A DNA stretch of 64,000 nt from Streptomyces sp. NRRL B-1140 (GCF_001280065.1 NZ_LGEA01000001.1:62001-126000), one strand, 5' to 3'. Numbered from the stretch's first letter, positions 27,473 to 36,261 are shown. A program made the numbers and translations. The notes: generated by a model from the letters alone, not told the origin.

Positions 27473-27780
27473 GCGACGGGGGGATCCGGCTCCCCGCCGT
27501 CCCCTAAGATCATCGCGGCACGGGCAGCGGGCACCGGCCTGCCCACGGGCGATTCACATCATCCCCACGTGTCACGGGAACTTTCCGGAGAACCACTCGT
27601 GCGGGTAGTCTTGTTCGAACTCAACTTCCGAGCCTCAAGCGGCAGTTCGAGCAGATCGCTGCCCTGGGCATTCCCTTGCACTTCCTTGGCGGCCTCTTGC
27701 CCCGAAACCCCCTGAGGGTCGGTGCGATTGGGCCACTATGGCGGGCGTTACGCCCTATCCCAATGCAAGGGACCACCCAG
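27473..27780 (+). other. Long gene-free leader before the DUF2637 gene
   Basis: 308 bases without a convincing gene. The part 27590-27720 has low third-position GC in all frames, unlike coding DNA here. A hairpin spans 27727-27764: an outer stem ATTGGG/CCCAAT and an inner GGGCG-TTA-CGCCC. It ends 16 bases before the start codon of the next gene, with AAGGGA between, so it could affect translation or mark a structured 5' leader. Confidence 0.45.
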
Positions 27781-28821
27781 ATGAGACTGACCGACATATC
27801 GCTGAACTGGCTGCTTCCGGGCGCCGTGCTTCTCCTGGGCATGCTGGCGGCGGTGGCGGTGCTCGCGCGCGGCAAGCGCTCCTCGGTCAAGGACACGAGC
27901 GCGGACGACTCCTGGGAGCGCAGCGAGGAACGACGCAGACGCAAGGAAGCCCTCTACGGCACCCTCTCCTACCTCCTCCTCTTCTGCTGTGCGGCCGTCG
28001 CCGCCCTGCTCTCCTTCCACGGCCTGGTCGGCTTCGGCGAGCAGAACCTCGGGCTTTCGGGCGGCTGGCAGTACCTCGTGCCGTTCGGCCTGGACGGCGC
28101 CGCGATGTTCTGCTCCGTCCTCGCGGTGCGCGAGGCCAGTCATGGTGACGCCGCTCTCGGCTCCCGGATACTGGTCTGGACGTTCGCCTTCGCCGCGGCC
28201 TGGTTCAACTGGGTGCACGCGCCCCGGGGCGTCGGCCACGCGGGTGCCCCCCACTTCTTCGCGGGCATGTCCCTGTCGGCGGCGGTCCTGTTCGACCGCG
28301 CCCTGAAGCAGACCCGCCGCGCCGCCCTGCGGGAGCAGGGCCTGGTGCCCCGTCCGCTGCCCCAGATCCGCATGGTGCGCTGGCTGCGGGCCCCCCGGGA
28401 GACCTATCGTGCCTGGTCGCTGATGCTCCTCGAGGGTGTGCGCAGCCTGGACGAGGCGGTCGACGAGGTGCGCGACGACAAGCGCAAGAAGGAAGAGACC
28501 CGGCAGCGCCGGCGCGACCAGCAGCGCGTGGAGCGGGCCCAGCTGAAGGCGATCAGCCGCGGTCACCGGGGCCACTTCGGCCGCGGCGGCGGGCGGCAGC
28601 TGGAGGTGCAGGTGGAGCGCGGCTCCTCGCAGGTCTCCGCGGAGCCTGCCATATCCGCGCCGGAGCCCCTGCCCGTGCGCTCGCGTCCCTCCCTTCAGCC
28701 GGTCCGCAAAGGAGCTGATCCGGTGACCGTCGACCTCACCGCGGAGGACGACACCATGGCGCTGCCCCGTCTGGACTCCCTGGAGCGCAAGCTCAAGGAC
28801 CTTGAGCAGCAGTTCGGTTAG
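27781..28821 (+). CDS. DUF2637 (SpdA-like) membrane protein
   Basis: A 346-residue protein with five hydrophobic helices in the first 180 residues (about 8-28, 58-80, 92-115, 125-142, 150-168) and a long charged cytoplasmic tail (190-346) with a Lys/Arg/Glu-rich coiled-coil-like stretch around 225-260 and a C-terminal helix LERKLKDLEQQF. The WQYLVPFGLDGAAMFCSVLAVRE segment is typical of DUF2637 proteins related to Streptomyces plasmid spread proteins, found also in chromosomes. Role unknown; membrane scaffold is plausible. Start ATG follows AAGGGA. Confidence 0.75.
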   Translation: MRLTDISLNWLLPGAVLLLGMLAAVAVLARGKRSSVKDTSADDSWERSEERRRRKEALYGTLSYLLLFCCAAVAALLSFHGLVGFGEQNLGLSGGWQYLVPFGLDGAAMFCSVLAVREASHGDAALGSRILVWTFAFAAAWFNWVHAPRGVGHAGAPHFFAGMSLSAAVLFDRALKQTRRAALREQGLVPRPLPQIRMVRWLRAPRETYRAWSLMLLEGVRSLDEAVDEVRDDKRKKEETRQRRRDQQRVERAQLKAISRGHRGHFGRGGGRQLEVQVERGSSQVSAEPAISAPEPLPVRSRPSLQPVRKGADPVTVDLTAEDDTMALPRLDSLERKLKDLEQQFG

Positions 28822-28840
28822 CCGAGCCGTGACGGAACGG

Positions 28841-28874
28841 CGAAGGGGCGTGGCCTGCGGGCCACGCCCCTTCG
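28841..28874. terminator. Strong hairpin between convergent genes
   Basis: A perfect 15-bp stem (28841-28855 with 28860-28874) and 4-base loop TGCG between the DUF2637 gene and the convergent ATP-binding gene; it can act in both directions. Confidence 0.88.
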
Positions 28875-28878
28875 GCGT

Positions 28879-29361
28879 TCACGCCGCCCCGGCCTCCAGC
28901 TCGAACCAGACGGCCTTGCCCACGCCGTGCGGCCGGACACCCCAGGCGTCGGCGAGGGACTGCACCAGGAACAGGCCCCTGCCGTTCGTCCCCTCGTCGG
29001 CGACCGGTGCGCGCATTCGTGGTCTGCGCGCGACGAAGTCCCGGACCTCCACCCGCAGTCCGCGGGGCCCGACGGTGGCCGTGAGGACCGCGTCGTGGTC
29101 GGTGTGCACGATCGCGTTGGTGACGAGCTCGCTGGTGAGCAGTTCGGCCACGTCGGACTGCCCGTGCTTCCCCCACTGCCCGAGCAGTTCCCGCAGCGCC
29201 CTGCGGGCTTCCGGGACGGCCCGCAGGTCCGCCCGTCCCAGCCGGCGCCTCAACTGCGGCGCCTCATCGTGTTCCCTGACATCGTCGGTCCTGTCCTCCA
29301 CCGTCTTCGCCGAGAAGCCCCCGATCGCTATGGGACCGCCTCGTCGTGCCTGCCTCTCCAT
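28879..29361 (-). CDS. ATP-binding regulator (HATPase_c_2, anti-sigma-factor-kinase-like)
   Basis: A 160-residue protein with a Bergerat-type ATPase fold. The N box is LLTSELVTNAIVHTD (residues about 74-88), the G1 region appears as VEVRDFVARRP and the G2 box as GTNGRGLFLVQSLADAWGV. Proteins like this are the RsbW/SpoIIAB-like single-domain kinases numerous in Streptomyces; they bind sigma factors or anti-anti-sigma proteins. The first 35 residues are not conserved in type and overlap a second frame encoding a small CxxC protein. Partner unknown. Confidence 0.8.
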   Translation of the reverse strand: MERQARRGGPIAIGGFSAKTVEDRTDDVREHDEAPQLRRRLGRADLRAVPEARRALRELLGQWGKHGQSDVAELLTSELVTNAIVHTDHDAVLTATVGPRGLRVEVRDFVARRPRMRAPVADEGTNGRGLFLVQSLADAWGVRPHGVGKAVWFELEAGAA

Positions 29362-29563
29362 GACCCCCGCCCGCGCGCCGATGTCGGTTCCCCTCCTGCT
29401 CGAACACGTTCACGGGGATCCATGCCCCATCGCACACGCGGCAGTCATGCCGGATCGTCGACGACCGGGTGTTCGGCCACCGGAACAGGCCGGGCGGCCC
29501 GGGCGGCGGGCCACCGAGCGGTACGGCGACGGAGGGGAGGGGGACAAGAGGGTAGCCGGTCAT
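29264..29563 (-). CDS. Possible small CxxC-motif protein overlapping the ATP-binding gene
   Basis: A 99-codon frame starting ATG 29563. Its first 60 codons have the G/C-rich third positions of coding DNA and encode a Pro-rich start followed by HDCRVCDGAWIPVNVFEQEG, a compact CxxC/W pattern like a zinc-ribbon half. After about codon 62 codon use decays, where it runs into the start of the ATP-binding gene in another frame (overlap 98 bases). Either the protein truly overlaps, or the end is displaced by a frameshift. No good ribosome site is seen. Confidence 0.4.
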   Translation of the reverse strand: MTGYPLVPLPSVAVPLGGPPPGPPGLFRWPNTRSSTIRHDCRVCDGAWIPVNVFEQEGNRHRRAGGGHGEAGTTRRSHSDRGLLGEDGGGQDRRCQGTR

Positions 29564-29725
29564 CGTCCCCGGACGGATCCTGACCGCCGGAGATCGGACG
29601 ATGAGCCGACGGCCGGCTGCCGATCCCTGCGTACGCGGCGAAGCACCGGGGCGACCGCCCCCCTGCGGGGCGCTCCGGTGAAGTTGGCCGAAGTACGACG
29701 GTCTTGACGGGCGCCGCAACCGGTA

Positions 29726-29767
29726 CGGGGCCGTCCTCCCCACCCCCGTGGCGGGAGGACGGCCCCG
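29726..29767 (-). terminator. Hairpin downstream of the secreted-protein gene
   Basis: A perfect 15-bp stem (29726-29740 with 29753-29767) and 12-base loop, 20 bases past the stop of the minus-strand gene. Confidence 0.8.
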
Positions 29768-29787
29768 GTCTTCCGGCGGACGCCCGG

Positions 29788-30411
29788 TCAGTACAGCTTG
29801 TCGACGGCGGTGGTCGTCGTCTTCTTGAAGGCGGCGACGGGGGCGTCGTCGAAGTCGCCCATCTGGCCCCACGACACGACGGTGACGGTCCTGCCGTCCC
29901 GGCCGACGGACAGCAGCGAGATGTCCGTGGCGCCCCAGGACGTCTCGGTGTGCAGGCCCCGGACCCGGGCGCCTTCCTCGACGGGCAGCGAACCGTAGTC
30001 CCGGCCCTCGGCCTCGACGTCCGGGTCGTTCTTCTCGATGCGGTCGGCGCAGGTGCGGATCAGGTCGTCGTAGTGCTTCGCCAAGGCCTTGGCCAGGGCG
30101 GCTGTGTCCGCCACGACGGTCAACTGCACGGCGCCCGTGTCCAGATCGGTGCGGAACTCCCGGTGCCGGTAGTCGTAGGAGGGCACGCCCTCCGTACTCA
30201 CACAGAAGCCGAGTCCCTCCGGGAACCCTTCGGTGACCGGGCCGGCGGTCCAGGCCGACGTCGGGTGCGGCGGCAATTGGGACGCCGACAGGAACTTCGG
30301 TGCGGTGGCCTTCGGCGCGGCACCGGCGGCCGGTGCCGTGATGACCGTGCCCGCCGCGAGGGCGGCTACGGCGAGTGCGGTGAGAGCGCTTGCTCGCATG
30401 CGCATGGGCAT
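29788..30411 (-). CDS. Secreted protein of unknown function
   Basis: A 207-residue exported protein. The start ATG 30411 follows GGGGGAA by five bases and opens a clear Sec signal peptide (MRMRAS basic region, hydrophobic core to AAGTVITAPAAGAAP). The mature part is mostly polar with two cysteines (in LGFCVST and IRTCADR), possibly one disulfide, and ends FKKTTTTAVDKLY, giving a lipoprotein-free soluble domain resembling small sensor or inhibitor-like domains of actinobacteria. I do not recognise the family. It is divergent from the membrane XRE gene. Confidence 0.75.
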   Translation of the reverse strand: MPMRMRASALTALAVAALAAGTVITAPAAGAAPKATAPKFLSASQLPPHPTSAWTAGPVTEGFPEGLGFCVSTEGVPSYDYRHREFRTDLDTGAVQLTVVADTAALAKALAKHYDDLIRTCADRIEKNDPDVEAEGRDYGSLPVEEGARVRGLHTETSWGATDISLLSVGRDGRTVTVVSWGQMGDFDDAPVAAFKKTTTTAVDKLY

Positions 30412-30642
30412 GGGTGTTCCCCCGTGGGTGAGTGCGTGGATGAGGATGCCGCGGCCAGGCCGGCTGGTCGGCCCGGGCCCGGCCGGTGCGACACCAAGAG
30501 CATCAGCGGTCCCACGGCCCGGATGCAACAGCCCGCATCCGATCGGGCCCGGTGGAACCATCCCAGCCCGTCTGACGTGCAGGTACATGGGGCGCCTGGG
30601 ATGCCGTTCCGGGCGGGTTCGGAGCTACGGAGCGGGGGAACG

Positions 30643-31938
30643 GTGTCGGCACAGCACGACGTCGACGACGTCGGGGAGTTCGCGGCGCTGCTGAGGACGT
30701 TCAAGGAGCGCACGGACCGAAGTTACGGTTCGCTGGCCCGCCGCCTGGCCATGAACACCTCGACGCTGCACCGCTATTGCGCGGGCGACGCGGTCCCCGT
30801 CGATTTCGCCCCGGTGGAGCGCTTCGCCGCCCTGTGCGGGGCGTCACCGGAGGAACGTCTGGAACTGCACCGCCGCTGGCTCCTGGCCGTGGCGGCGCGG
30901 CAGCGCCCCCGGACGGCGAACGCTGCCGGTACGGCGGAAGCAGGCGCGGAGACGGACACGCACCCGGACACGAACACGGACACCGCGGAGGCGGACACGA
31001 CCCCTGGCCGCCCCTGGTATCGCCGCAGAAGCGTCGCGGCCGGACTGGCCGCCGCCTGCGCGGCCCTCGCGGTGCTCGCGAGCCTCGCCGCGCTGCCGGA
31101 CGACCGGCGTACGACCACCGGCGACCGGACGCCTGTGACCGGCCCGGCCTCCACCGGTACGGCGACGACGCAAGGGCCGCACCAAAAGAGCCCCTCCCCC
31201 ACCCCGAACGGCACATCCCCCGCTCCCCGGCGTTCCTCACCCTCCGCCACCCCGGAGCAGCCGAAGCCCTCCCCGTCCCCTTCCACCCGCACCGCCTCAC
31301 CTCCAAGCGGGGGCACCTCCGCCCCACCCCTGACCTGGTCCGCCGACTCCCAGGCCTGGAAGCTCGGCTGCGGTCACGACTACGTCGTCGCCAAGCCGCC
31401 CGCGCAGGTCCCACCGCCGCCGGTGCCGCAGGACGCCGGAGTCTGGGCGGCGTCGCAGAACGCGGTGCACGGCGGCGAGACGCTCGTGCGGTTGTCCGTG
31501 CAGGGGCGCACCGACACGGCCGTCGTACTGGAGGCGCTGCGCGTGCGCGTGGTGGGACGGACGGCCCCGGCACAGGGCAACTCGTATGCCATGGACCGGG
31601 GCTGCGGGGGTGCCGTCACCCCGCGCTCCTTCGACGTCAATCTGGACAAGGACCGCCCCATCGCCCGAGCGGTCGCCGGGAACGACACCGGTACGCCGAT
31701 CCCGGCGATGCGCATGCCCTACCGCGTCTCCGCCCAGGATCCCGAGGTGCTGCTGGTCAACGCCCGGACGCAAGGGTGCGACTGCCGCTGGTACCTGGAG
31801 CTGGACTGGTCCTCCCAGGGCCGCAGGGGGACGGTCCGGATCGACGACGACGGCCGCCCGTTCCGGACCAGCGGCATCAAGGGCCTGCCCCGCTACGTGT
31901 ACGACACCTCCGCACGCGGATGGACGCCCTACAACTAG
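30643..31938 (+). CDS. Membrane-anchored XRE-type regulator with extracytoplasmic domain
   Basis: A 431-residue single-pass protein. Residues 10-85 form a Cro/C1-like helix-turn-helix (FAALLRTFKERTDRSYGSLA, then MNTSTLHRYCAGDAVP). A basic RYRRR-like stop-transfer end (WYRRRS) precedes one transmembrane helix (about 130-151), then about 90 residues of Pro/Ser/Thr linker and a C-terminal outer domain (about 245-431) with four cysteines. This layout puts DNA binding inside and a sensor-like domain outside. GTG 30643 follows GGGGGAAC; ATG 30601 is possible. Its stop is seven bases from the convergent poxB-like stop. Confidence 0.75.
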   Translation: MSAQHDVDDVGEFAALLRTFKERTDRSYGSLARRLAMNTSTLHRYCAGDAVPVDFAPVERFAALCGASPEERLELHRRWLLAVAARQRPRTANAAGTAEAGAETDTHPDTNTDTAEADTTPGRPWYRRRSVAAGLAAACAALAVLASLAALPDDRRTTTGDRTPVTGPASTGTATTQGPHQKSPSPTPNGTSPAPRRSSPSATPEQPKPSPSPSTRTASPPSGGTSAPPLTWSADSQAWKLGCGHDYVVAKPPAQVPPPPVPQDAGVWAASQNAVHGGETLVRLSVQGRTDTAVVLEALRVRVVGRTAPAQGNSYAMDRGCGGAVTPRSFDVNLDKDRPIARAVAGNDTGTPIPAMRMPYRVSAQDPEVLLVNARTQGCDCRWYLELDWSSQGRRGTVRIDDDGRPFRTSGIKGLPRYVYDTSARGWTPYN

Positions 31939-31945
31939 AGCCCTC

Positions 31946-33688
31946 TCAGAACCGGGGCACGTTGCGCAGGTTGGAGCGGGCCATCTGCAGCATCCGGCCG
32001 ACCCCGCCGTCCAGCACCATCTTCGAGGCGGACAAGGCGAACCCGGTCACCATCTCGGCCTTGATCTTCGGCGGGATGGACAGCGCGTTGGGATCCGTGA
32101 CGATGTCGACGAGGGCGGGTCCCTTGTGCTTGAAAGCGTCCTTCAGGGCCCCAGAGAGGTCCTTGGGCTTCTCGACGCGCACCCCGTACGCACCGCAGGC
32201 GCGGGCGACGGCGGCGAAGTCGGGGTTCTTGTTGGCGGTGCCGTACGACGGGAGGCCGGCGACCAGCATCTCCAACTCGACCATGCCCAGCGAGGAGTTG
32301 TTGAACAGGACGACCTTCACGGGCAGGTCGTACTGCACCAGCGTCAGGAAGTCGCCCATCAGCATGGAGAAGCCGCCGTCGCCGGACATCGACACGACCT
32401 GCCGCTTGCGGTCGGTGAACTGGGCGCCGATCGCCATGGGCAGCGCGTTCGCCATCGAGCCGTGCGAGAAGGAACCGATGACCCGGCGGCGGCCGTTGGG
32501 GGAGATGTAGCGGGCGGCCCAGACGTTGCACATACCGGTGTCGACGGTGAACACGGCGTCGTCTGCGGCCACTTCGTCGAGCACGGACGCCACGTACTCG
32601 GGGTGGATCGGCGTGTGCTTCTCGACCTTGCGGGTGTACGCCTTGACCACCCCCTCCAGCGCGTCGGCGTGCTTCTTGAGCATCCGGTCGAGGAAGCGGC
32701 GGTTCTTCTTCTCCTTCACCCGTGGGATCAGGCAGCGCAGTGTCTCCCGTACGTCCCCCCAAACCGCGAGGTCCAGCTTCGAGCGGCGGCCGAGGTTCTC
32801 GGGCCGGACGTCGACCTGGGCGATCTTCACGTCGTCGGGGAGGAAGGCGTTGTAGGGGAAGTCGGTGCCGAGCAGGATCAGCAGGTCGCACTCGTGGGTG
32901 GCCTCGTAGGCGGCCCCGTATCCCAGCAGTCCGCTCATGCCGACGTCGAAGGGATTGTCGTACTGGATCCATTCCTTGCCGCGCAGGGCGTGCCCGACCG
33001 GGGACTTGATCTTCCCGGCGAATTCCATGACCTCGGCGTGCGCTCCGGCCGTGCCGCTGCCGCAGAAGAGGGTGACCTTGCCGGCCTCGTCGATCATCTC
33101 GACGAGACGTTCGATCTCGGCGTCGCCCGGTCGGACCGTCGGACGGGAGGTCACCAGGGCGGTCTCGGCGGTCTTTTCCGGGGCCGGCCGGTCGGCGATG
33201 TCGCCGGGCAGGGTGACGACGCTGACGCCGCTGCGGCCGACGGCGTTCTGGATGGCGGTCTGGAGCAGCCGCGGCATCTGCTGCGGGCTGGAGATCATCT
33301 CGCTGTAGTGGCTGCACTCGGCGAACAGCCGGTCGGGGTGGGTCTCCTGGAAGTAGCCGAGGCCGATCTCGCTGGAGGGGATGTGCGAGGCGAGGGCGAG
33401 GACCGGGGCCATGGAGCGGTGGGCGTCGTAGAGACCGTTGATGAGGTGGAGGTTGCCGGGGCCGCAGGAACCGGCGCAGGCGGCGAGCGAGCCGGTGATC
33501 TGCGCCTCGGCGCTCGCGGCGAAGGCGGCGGTCTCCTCGTGCCGGACGTGGATCCAGTCGATGGCGGAGTTGCGGCGGACGGCGTCGACGATCGGGTTGA
33601 GGCTGTCGCCGACGACTCCGTACAGTCGCTTGACTCCGGCGCGGGTCAGGATGTCGACGAACTGTTCCGCGACGTTCTGTTTGGCCAT
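31946..33688 (-). CDS. poxB: Thiamine diphosphate-dependent pyruvate dehydrogenase/oxidase (PoxB type)
   Basis: A 580-residue enzyme of the acetohydroxyacid synthase/pyruvate oxidase family. The catalytic Glu lies in VRHEETAAF (residues 48-56). The ThDP/magnesium motif starts GDGGFSMLMGDF and ends FNN about 28 residues on. The gene sequence is closest in style to PoxB (quinone-dependent pyruvate to acetate plus carbon dioxide), including the C-terminal amphipathic tail GGVGRMLQMARSNL that in E. coli binds the membrane. The FAD-binding central domain is intact. No operon partner; the PP2C-like gene follows on the same strand. Confidence 0.88.
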   Translation of the reverse strand: MAKQNVAEQFVDILTRAGVKRLYGVVGDSLNPIVDAVRRNSAIDWIHVRHEETAAFAASAEAQITGSLAACAGSCGPGNLHLINGLYDAHRSMAPVLALASHIPSSEIGLGYFQETHPDRLFAECSHYSEMISSPQQMPRLLQTAIQNAVGRSGVSVVTLPGDIADRPAPEKTAETALVTSRPTVRPGDAEIERLVEMIDEAGKVTLFCGSGTAGAHAEVMEFAGKIKSPVGHALRGKEWIQYDNPFDVGMSGLLGYGAAYEATHECDLLILLGTDFPYNAFLPDDVKIAQVDVRPENLGRRSKLDLAVWGDVRETLRCLIPRVKEKKNRRFLDRMLKKHADALEGVVKAYTRKVEKHTPIHPEYVASVLDEVAADDAVFTVDTGMCNVWAARYISPNGRRRVIGSFSHGSMANALPMAIGAQFTDRKRQVVSMSGDGGFSMLMGDFLTLVQYDLPVKVVLFNNSSLGMVELEMLVAGLPSYGTANKNPDFAAVARACGAYGVRVEKPKDLSGALKDAFKHKGPALVDIVTDPNALSIPPKIKAEMVTGFALSASKMVLDGGVGRMLQMARSNLRNVPRF

Positions 33689-33754
33689 GGTTCTCGTCTG
33701 CCCCTTCGGTCTCCTGGGATCCCTCCGGGTTCCATCAAGTCACACCGGTGGCGC

Positions 33755-35557
33755 TCACGCCTCCCACACCGCGGCGGCCGTGCGGTCGTCCGCATAACCC
33801 TTGACCCGTACCTGGGAGTCGGCGAGAAACGCGGCGAGGCCGGGCGGGTCGGGGCGGGACCACCGCTCGGCGAGGTACTCGCCCAGTTCGGGCTCGCCGC
33901 GCAAGGGGTCGGCGAGGCCGCCGGTGCACACCAGGAGCGTGTCACCCGGGCGGGCGACGGAGGTGCGGAAGCGGAAGGGCTCGCGGGGTGGCGCCGGGGC
34001 CGGTTCGTACGGGCTGGGCGGCGTCGGGATGCCCAGGTCCATGGTGAGCCGGTCGCCCTCGGGAGTCTCGGAGGACGGCGAGCCGAAGCCCATGACGGGG
34101 TCGCCCTTGACCTCGGCGACCTGCGGCTCGATGTCCTGCCACTCCCCCTCCCGCAGCCGGAACAGCCCACCCGGTCCGACCCCGAAGAACACCCGGGTCC
34201 GGCACTCGGGGTCGGCCGACAGCAGCAGGCAGCGCAGGCTGGCCGCGTACTCCCCGGGGTCGACGCCCTGCTCGGAGGCGCTGGCCCGCAGCTTGCCGAG
34301 GCTGCGGTCGGTGAGCCGGTGCAGCCCGGACTTCAGATCGCCGCGCCGGCCGTCCCTTATGTCCTCCACCAGCCGTGCGTGGCTGCGCCCGACGGCTCGC
34401 CCGATCCAGTGACAGGCCTCGGCGGCGGCCCGGTGCGCTCCGGGCGTGGCCCTGGCCCCGGTCGCCATCGCCACCAGCAGCAGCGCGTGCTCCCCCGCGC
34501 CGAACCGGGCGGTGAGCAGCGCGTCGCGGCGGGGTTCTCCGCGGTACCGCGCGGAGTCCCCCCGCAGGGAGACGGCCCGCACCGTGCACGCCCCGTACCG
34601 GGCCCCGTCCAGCACGGTGTCCGCCACGAGGTCGCCGAGATCGTCCGGATCGGCGGCCGGGAGGGCGGTGGGTTCGGCGTCGTAGGTGGGCGGCCGGGTG
34701 CCGACGTGGCCACGGGACCGGGAGTCGGGCACGGGGCGCTCGATCCGGGGGCGGTGTTCGTCGGGAGAGGGGTCGGTGGCCGGGGGTGAGGGCGCCTCGG
34801 GCGGCGCTTCGGTGGGACGCGGTGGCACGGGCGGCGCTTCGGTGGGACGCGGTGGCACGGGCGGCCGGTCGGTCGGGGTGAGGGACGCGGCACGGCCCGG
34901 CTCGGTGGCGGGTGGGTGGGGCGCGGACTCGCCGGGCGCGGTGCCTGGCGGCGCCGGGGCGGCCCCAGGGGCCGAGAGGGCCTCGGAGCTCGGCCAGGCC
35001 GGAGGGACCGCGGGAGGCGGCGGGATCCGGGGCGTCTCCGTGTCGGGAACCGTCGGCGCGGGCGGCAGCCCCGAAGTCTCCGACGCGTAAGCGGAGGGTC
35101 CCGGGCGCTCGTCCGAGGGTGCGTGGCCCGCGGGCCGGCCGGGCCGCTGCGGTGGGCGCGCCGCGGCCGGGAAGCTCACCGGCCCGGTGGGGCCGGGCCG
35201 CGGCGGCTCCCAGGGCGCGCGTTGCGGCGGCCCGCTGTTCGGGCGGGGGACGTCCGGCATGTCGTCGGCCCCGGCTCGGGGCGCCGGGACGACCGGCCCC
35301 GCTGCGAGGGTTCGGTCCTCCGGTCGGTCCGACGAACCCGGCCGGTCCGTGGAGCTTGGCCGGTCCGAGGAGCCGGACCGGCCCGAGGAACCGGTCCGCC
35401 CCCGGGTCCCGTCCGTCACCGCCCCCGACGCCGACGCGAACCGGTCGTCGAGGGAATCCCGCGCCGGTGCCGGGCCCGTGTCGTCGGCGGAGTCGTCGTA
35501 CAACTCCCTCCACCAGTCGTCCTCGTGACCGGTGGGCCTTCCCCCCTGCTGGCTCAT
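33755..35557 (-). CDS. Protein phosphatase 2C-like protein with long Pro-rich N-terminus
   Basis: A 600-residue protein. Residues 1-300 are low-complexity (Pro, Ser, Asp, Arg, Gly), including the near-repeats SSDRP/STDRP and an exact duplication of ten residues (PPRPTEAPPV twice). Residues about 305-600 resemble a PP2C (PPM) domain: ACTVRAVSLRGDSARYRGE, AMATGARATPGAH where catalytic members have DGMGG, and TLLVCTGGLADPL near the end. The metal-binding Asp-Gly of the second motif is missing, so it may be a non-catalytic or altered phosphatase. Start ATG 35557 (MSQQGG). Confidence 0.65.
   Translation of the reverse strand: MSQQGGRPTGHEDDWWRELYDDSADDTGPAPARDSLDDRFASASGAVTDGTRGRTGSSGRSGSSDRPSSTDRPGSSDRPEDRTLAAGPVVPAPRAGADDMPDVPRPNSGPPQRAPWEPPRPGPTGPVSFPAAARPPQRPGRPAGHAPSDERPGPSAYASETSGLPPAPTVPDTETPRIPPPPAVPPAWPSSEALSAPGAAPAPPGTAPGESAPHPPATEPGRAASLTPTDRPPVPPRPTEAPPVPPRPTEAPPEAPSPPATDPSPDEHRPRIERPVPDSRSRGHVGTRPPTYDAEPTALPAADPDDLGDLVADTVLDGARYGACTVRAVSLRGDSARYRGEPRRDALLTARFGAGEHALLLVAMATGARATPGAHRAAAEACHWIGRAVGRSHARLVEDIRDGRRGDLKSGLHRLTDRSLGKLRASASEQGVDPGEYAASLRCLLLSADPECRTRVFFGVGPGGLFRLREGEWQDIEPQVAEVKGDPVMGFGSPSSETPEGDRLTMDLGIPTPPSPYEPAPAPPREPFRFRTSVARPGDTLLVCTGGLADPLRGEPELGEYLAERWSRPDPPGLAAFLADSQVRVKGYADDRTAAAVWEA
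34801..34860. repeat. Exact 2 x 30-base tandem repeat inside the PP2C-like gene
   Basis: Bases 34801-34830 and 34831-34860 are identical and in frame, adding a second copy of a ten-residue Pro-rich unit. Being exact at every base, the duplication is recent or maintained by slippage. Confidence 0.95.
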
Positions 35558-35768
35558 GCCCGTAATTGTCCACCGCACGAGCCGGATGAAAACGGGGCTT
35601 GTGGAAAAAACCGGTCCTCCAAGGGACGGTGAACGGCACGTCGAGTGATCCGTAGAACGGTCATGCGAAATGCGGAGCCCGGCGCGGCGCGCGTGGCTGA
35701 CCTGCGGGTCTGGGCCCCGTCCACGCTTCTGACCTGCGCGTTCTCCGGTGTTCCGGCAGTCTGGTCAG

Positions 35769-36251
35769 ATGGGAGTGTGGGACCTCCTGCTGGTCGGGCT
35801 GGTCATCCTGCTCGGGCTGTGCGGAGTGCTGCTGCCCGCCATGCCGGGATCGCTGCTGGTGTGGGCAGCGGTCCTGTGGTGGGCGCTGAAGGATCCGCAG
35901 CCCGTCGCCTGGTGGGTGCTGGTCGCAGCCACGGTCCTGCTGCTCGTCTCCCAGGCCGTCCGCTGGGCGCTCCCGCCCCGCCGGCTGCGTATGAACCGCA
36001 CCACCCGGCGCATGCTGGCCTGCGCCGGGGCCGGTTCGGTCCTGGGCTTCGTCCTGATACCCGTCCTCGGCGCGATCCCCGGCTTCCTCGGCGGTGTCTA
36101 CCTCTTCGAACGGTTCCGCCTCGGCCGCCACACCGACGCGATGGCCGCCCTGCGCACCATCATGCGCGCGGGCGGCTCCGGCATCCTGACCGAACTGTTC
36201 ACCTGCCAGCTGATCGCGGCGGCCTGGCTGGGCGCGGTCCTCTGGGGCTGA
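35769..36251 (+). CDS. DUF456 family membrane protein
   Basis: A 160-residue protein with about four to five hydrophobic helices (3-24, 28-44, 50-70, 85-110, 140-158) and the family's glycine-rich hairpin GAGSVLGFVLIPVLGAIPGFLGGVYLFERFR split across residues 90-120. Role unknown. ATG 35769 starts directly at the first helix; the frame is open seven codons further. Convergent with the Ogt gene, 10 bases apart. Confidence 0.85.
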   Translation: MGVWDLLLVGLVILLGLCGVLLPAMPGSLLVWAAVLWWALKDPQPVAWWVLVAATVLLLVSQAVRWALPPRRLRMNRTTRRMLACAGAGSVLGFVLIPVLGAIPGFLGGVYLFERFRLGRHTDAMAALRTIMRAGGSGILTELFTCQLIAAAWLGAVLWG

Positions 36252-36261
36252 GCCGGCAGCC

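Noticed and set aside
27601..27717. GTG frame of about 38 codons in the gap before the DUF2637 gene
   Set aside because: Codon third positions are not GC-rich and several rare codons occur; more like an untranslated leader.
31586..34789. A 1067-codon open frame on the plus strand spanning poxB and the PP2C-like gene
   Set aside because: Covers two real minus-strand genes with intact motifs; it has no domain.
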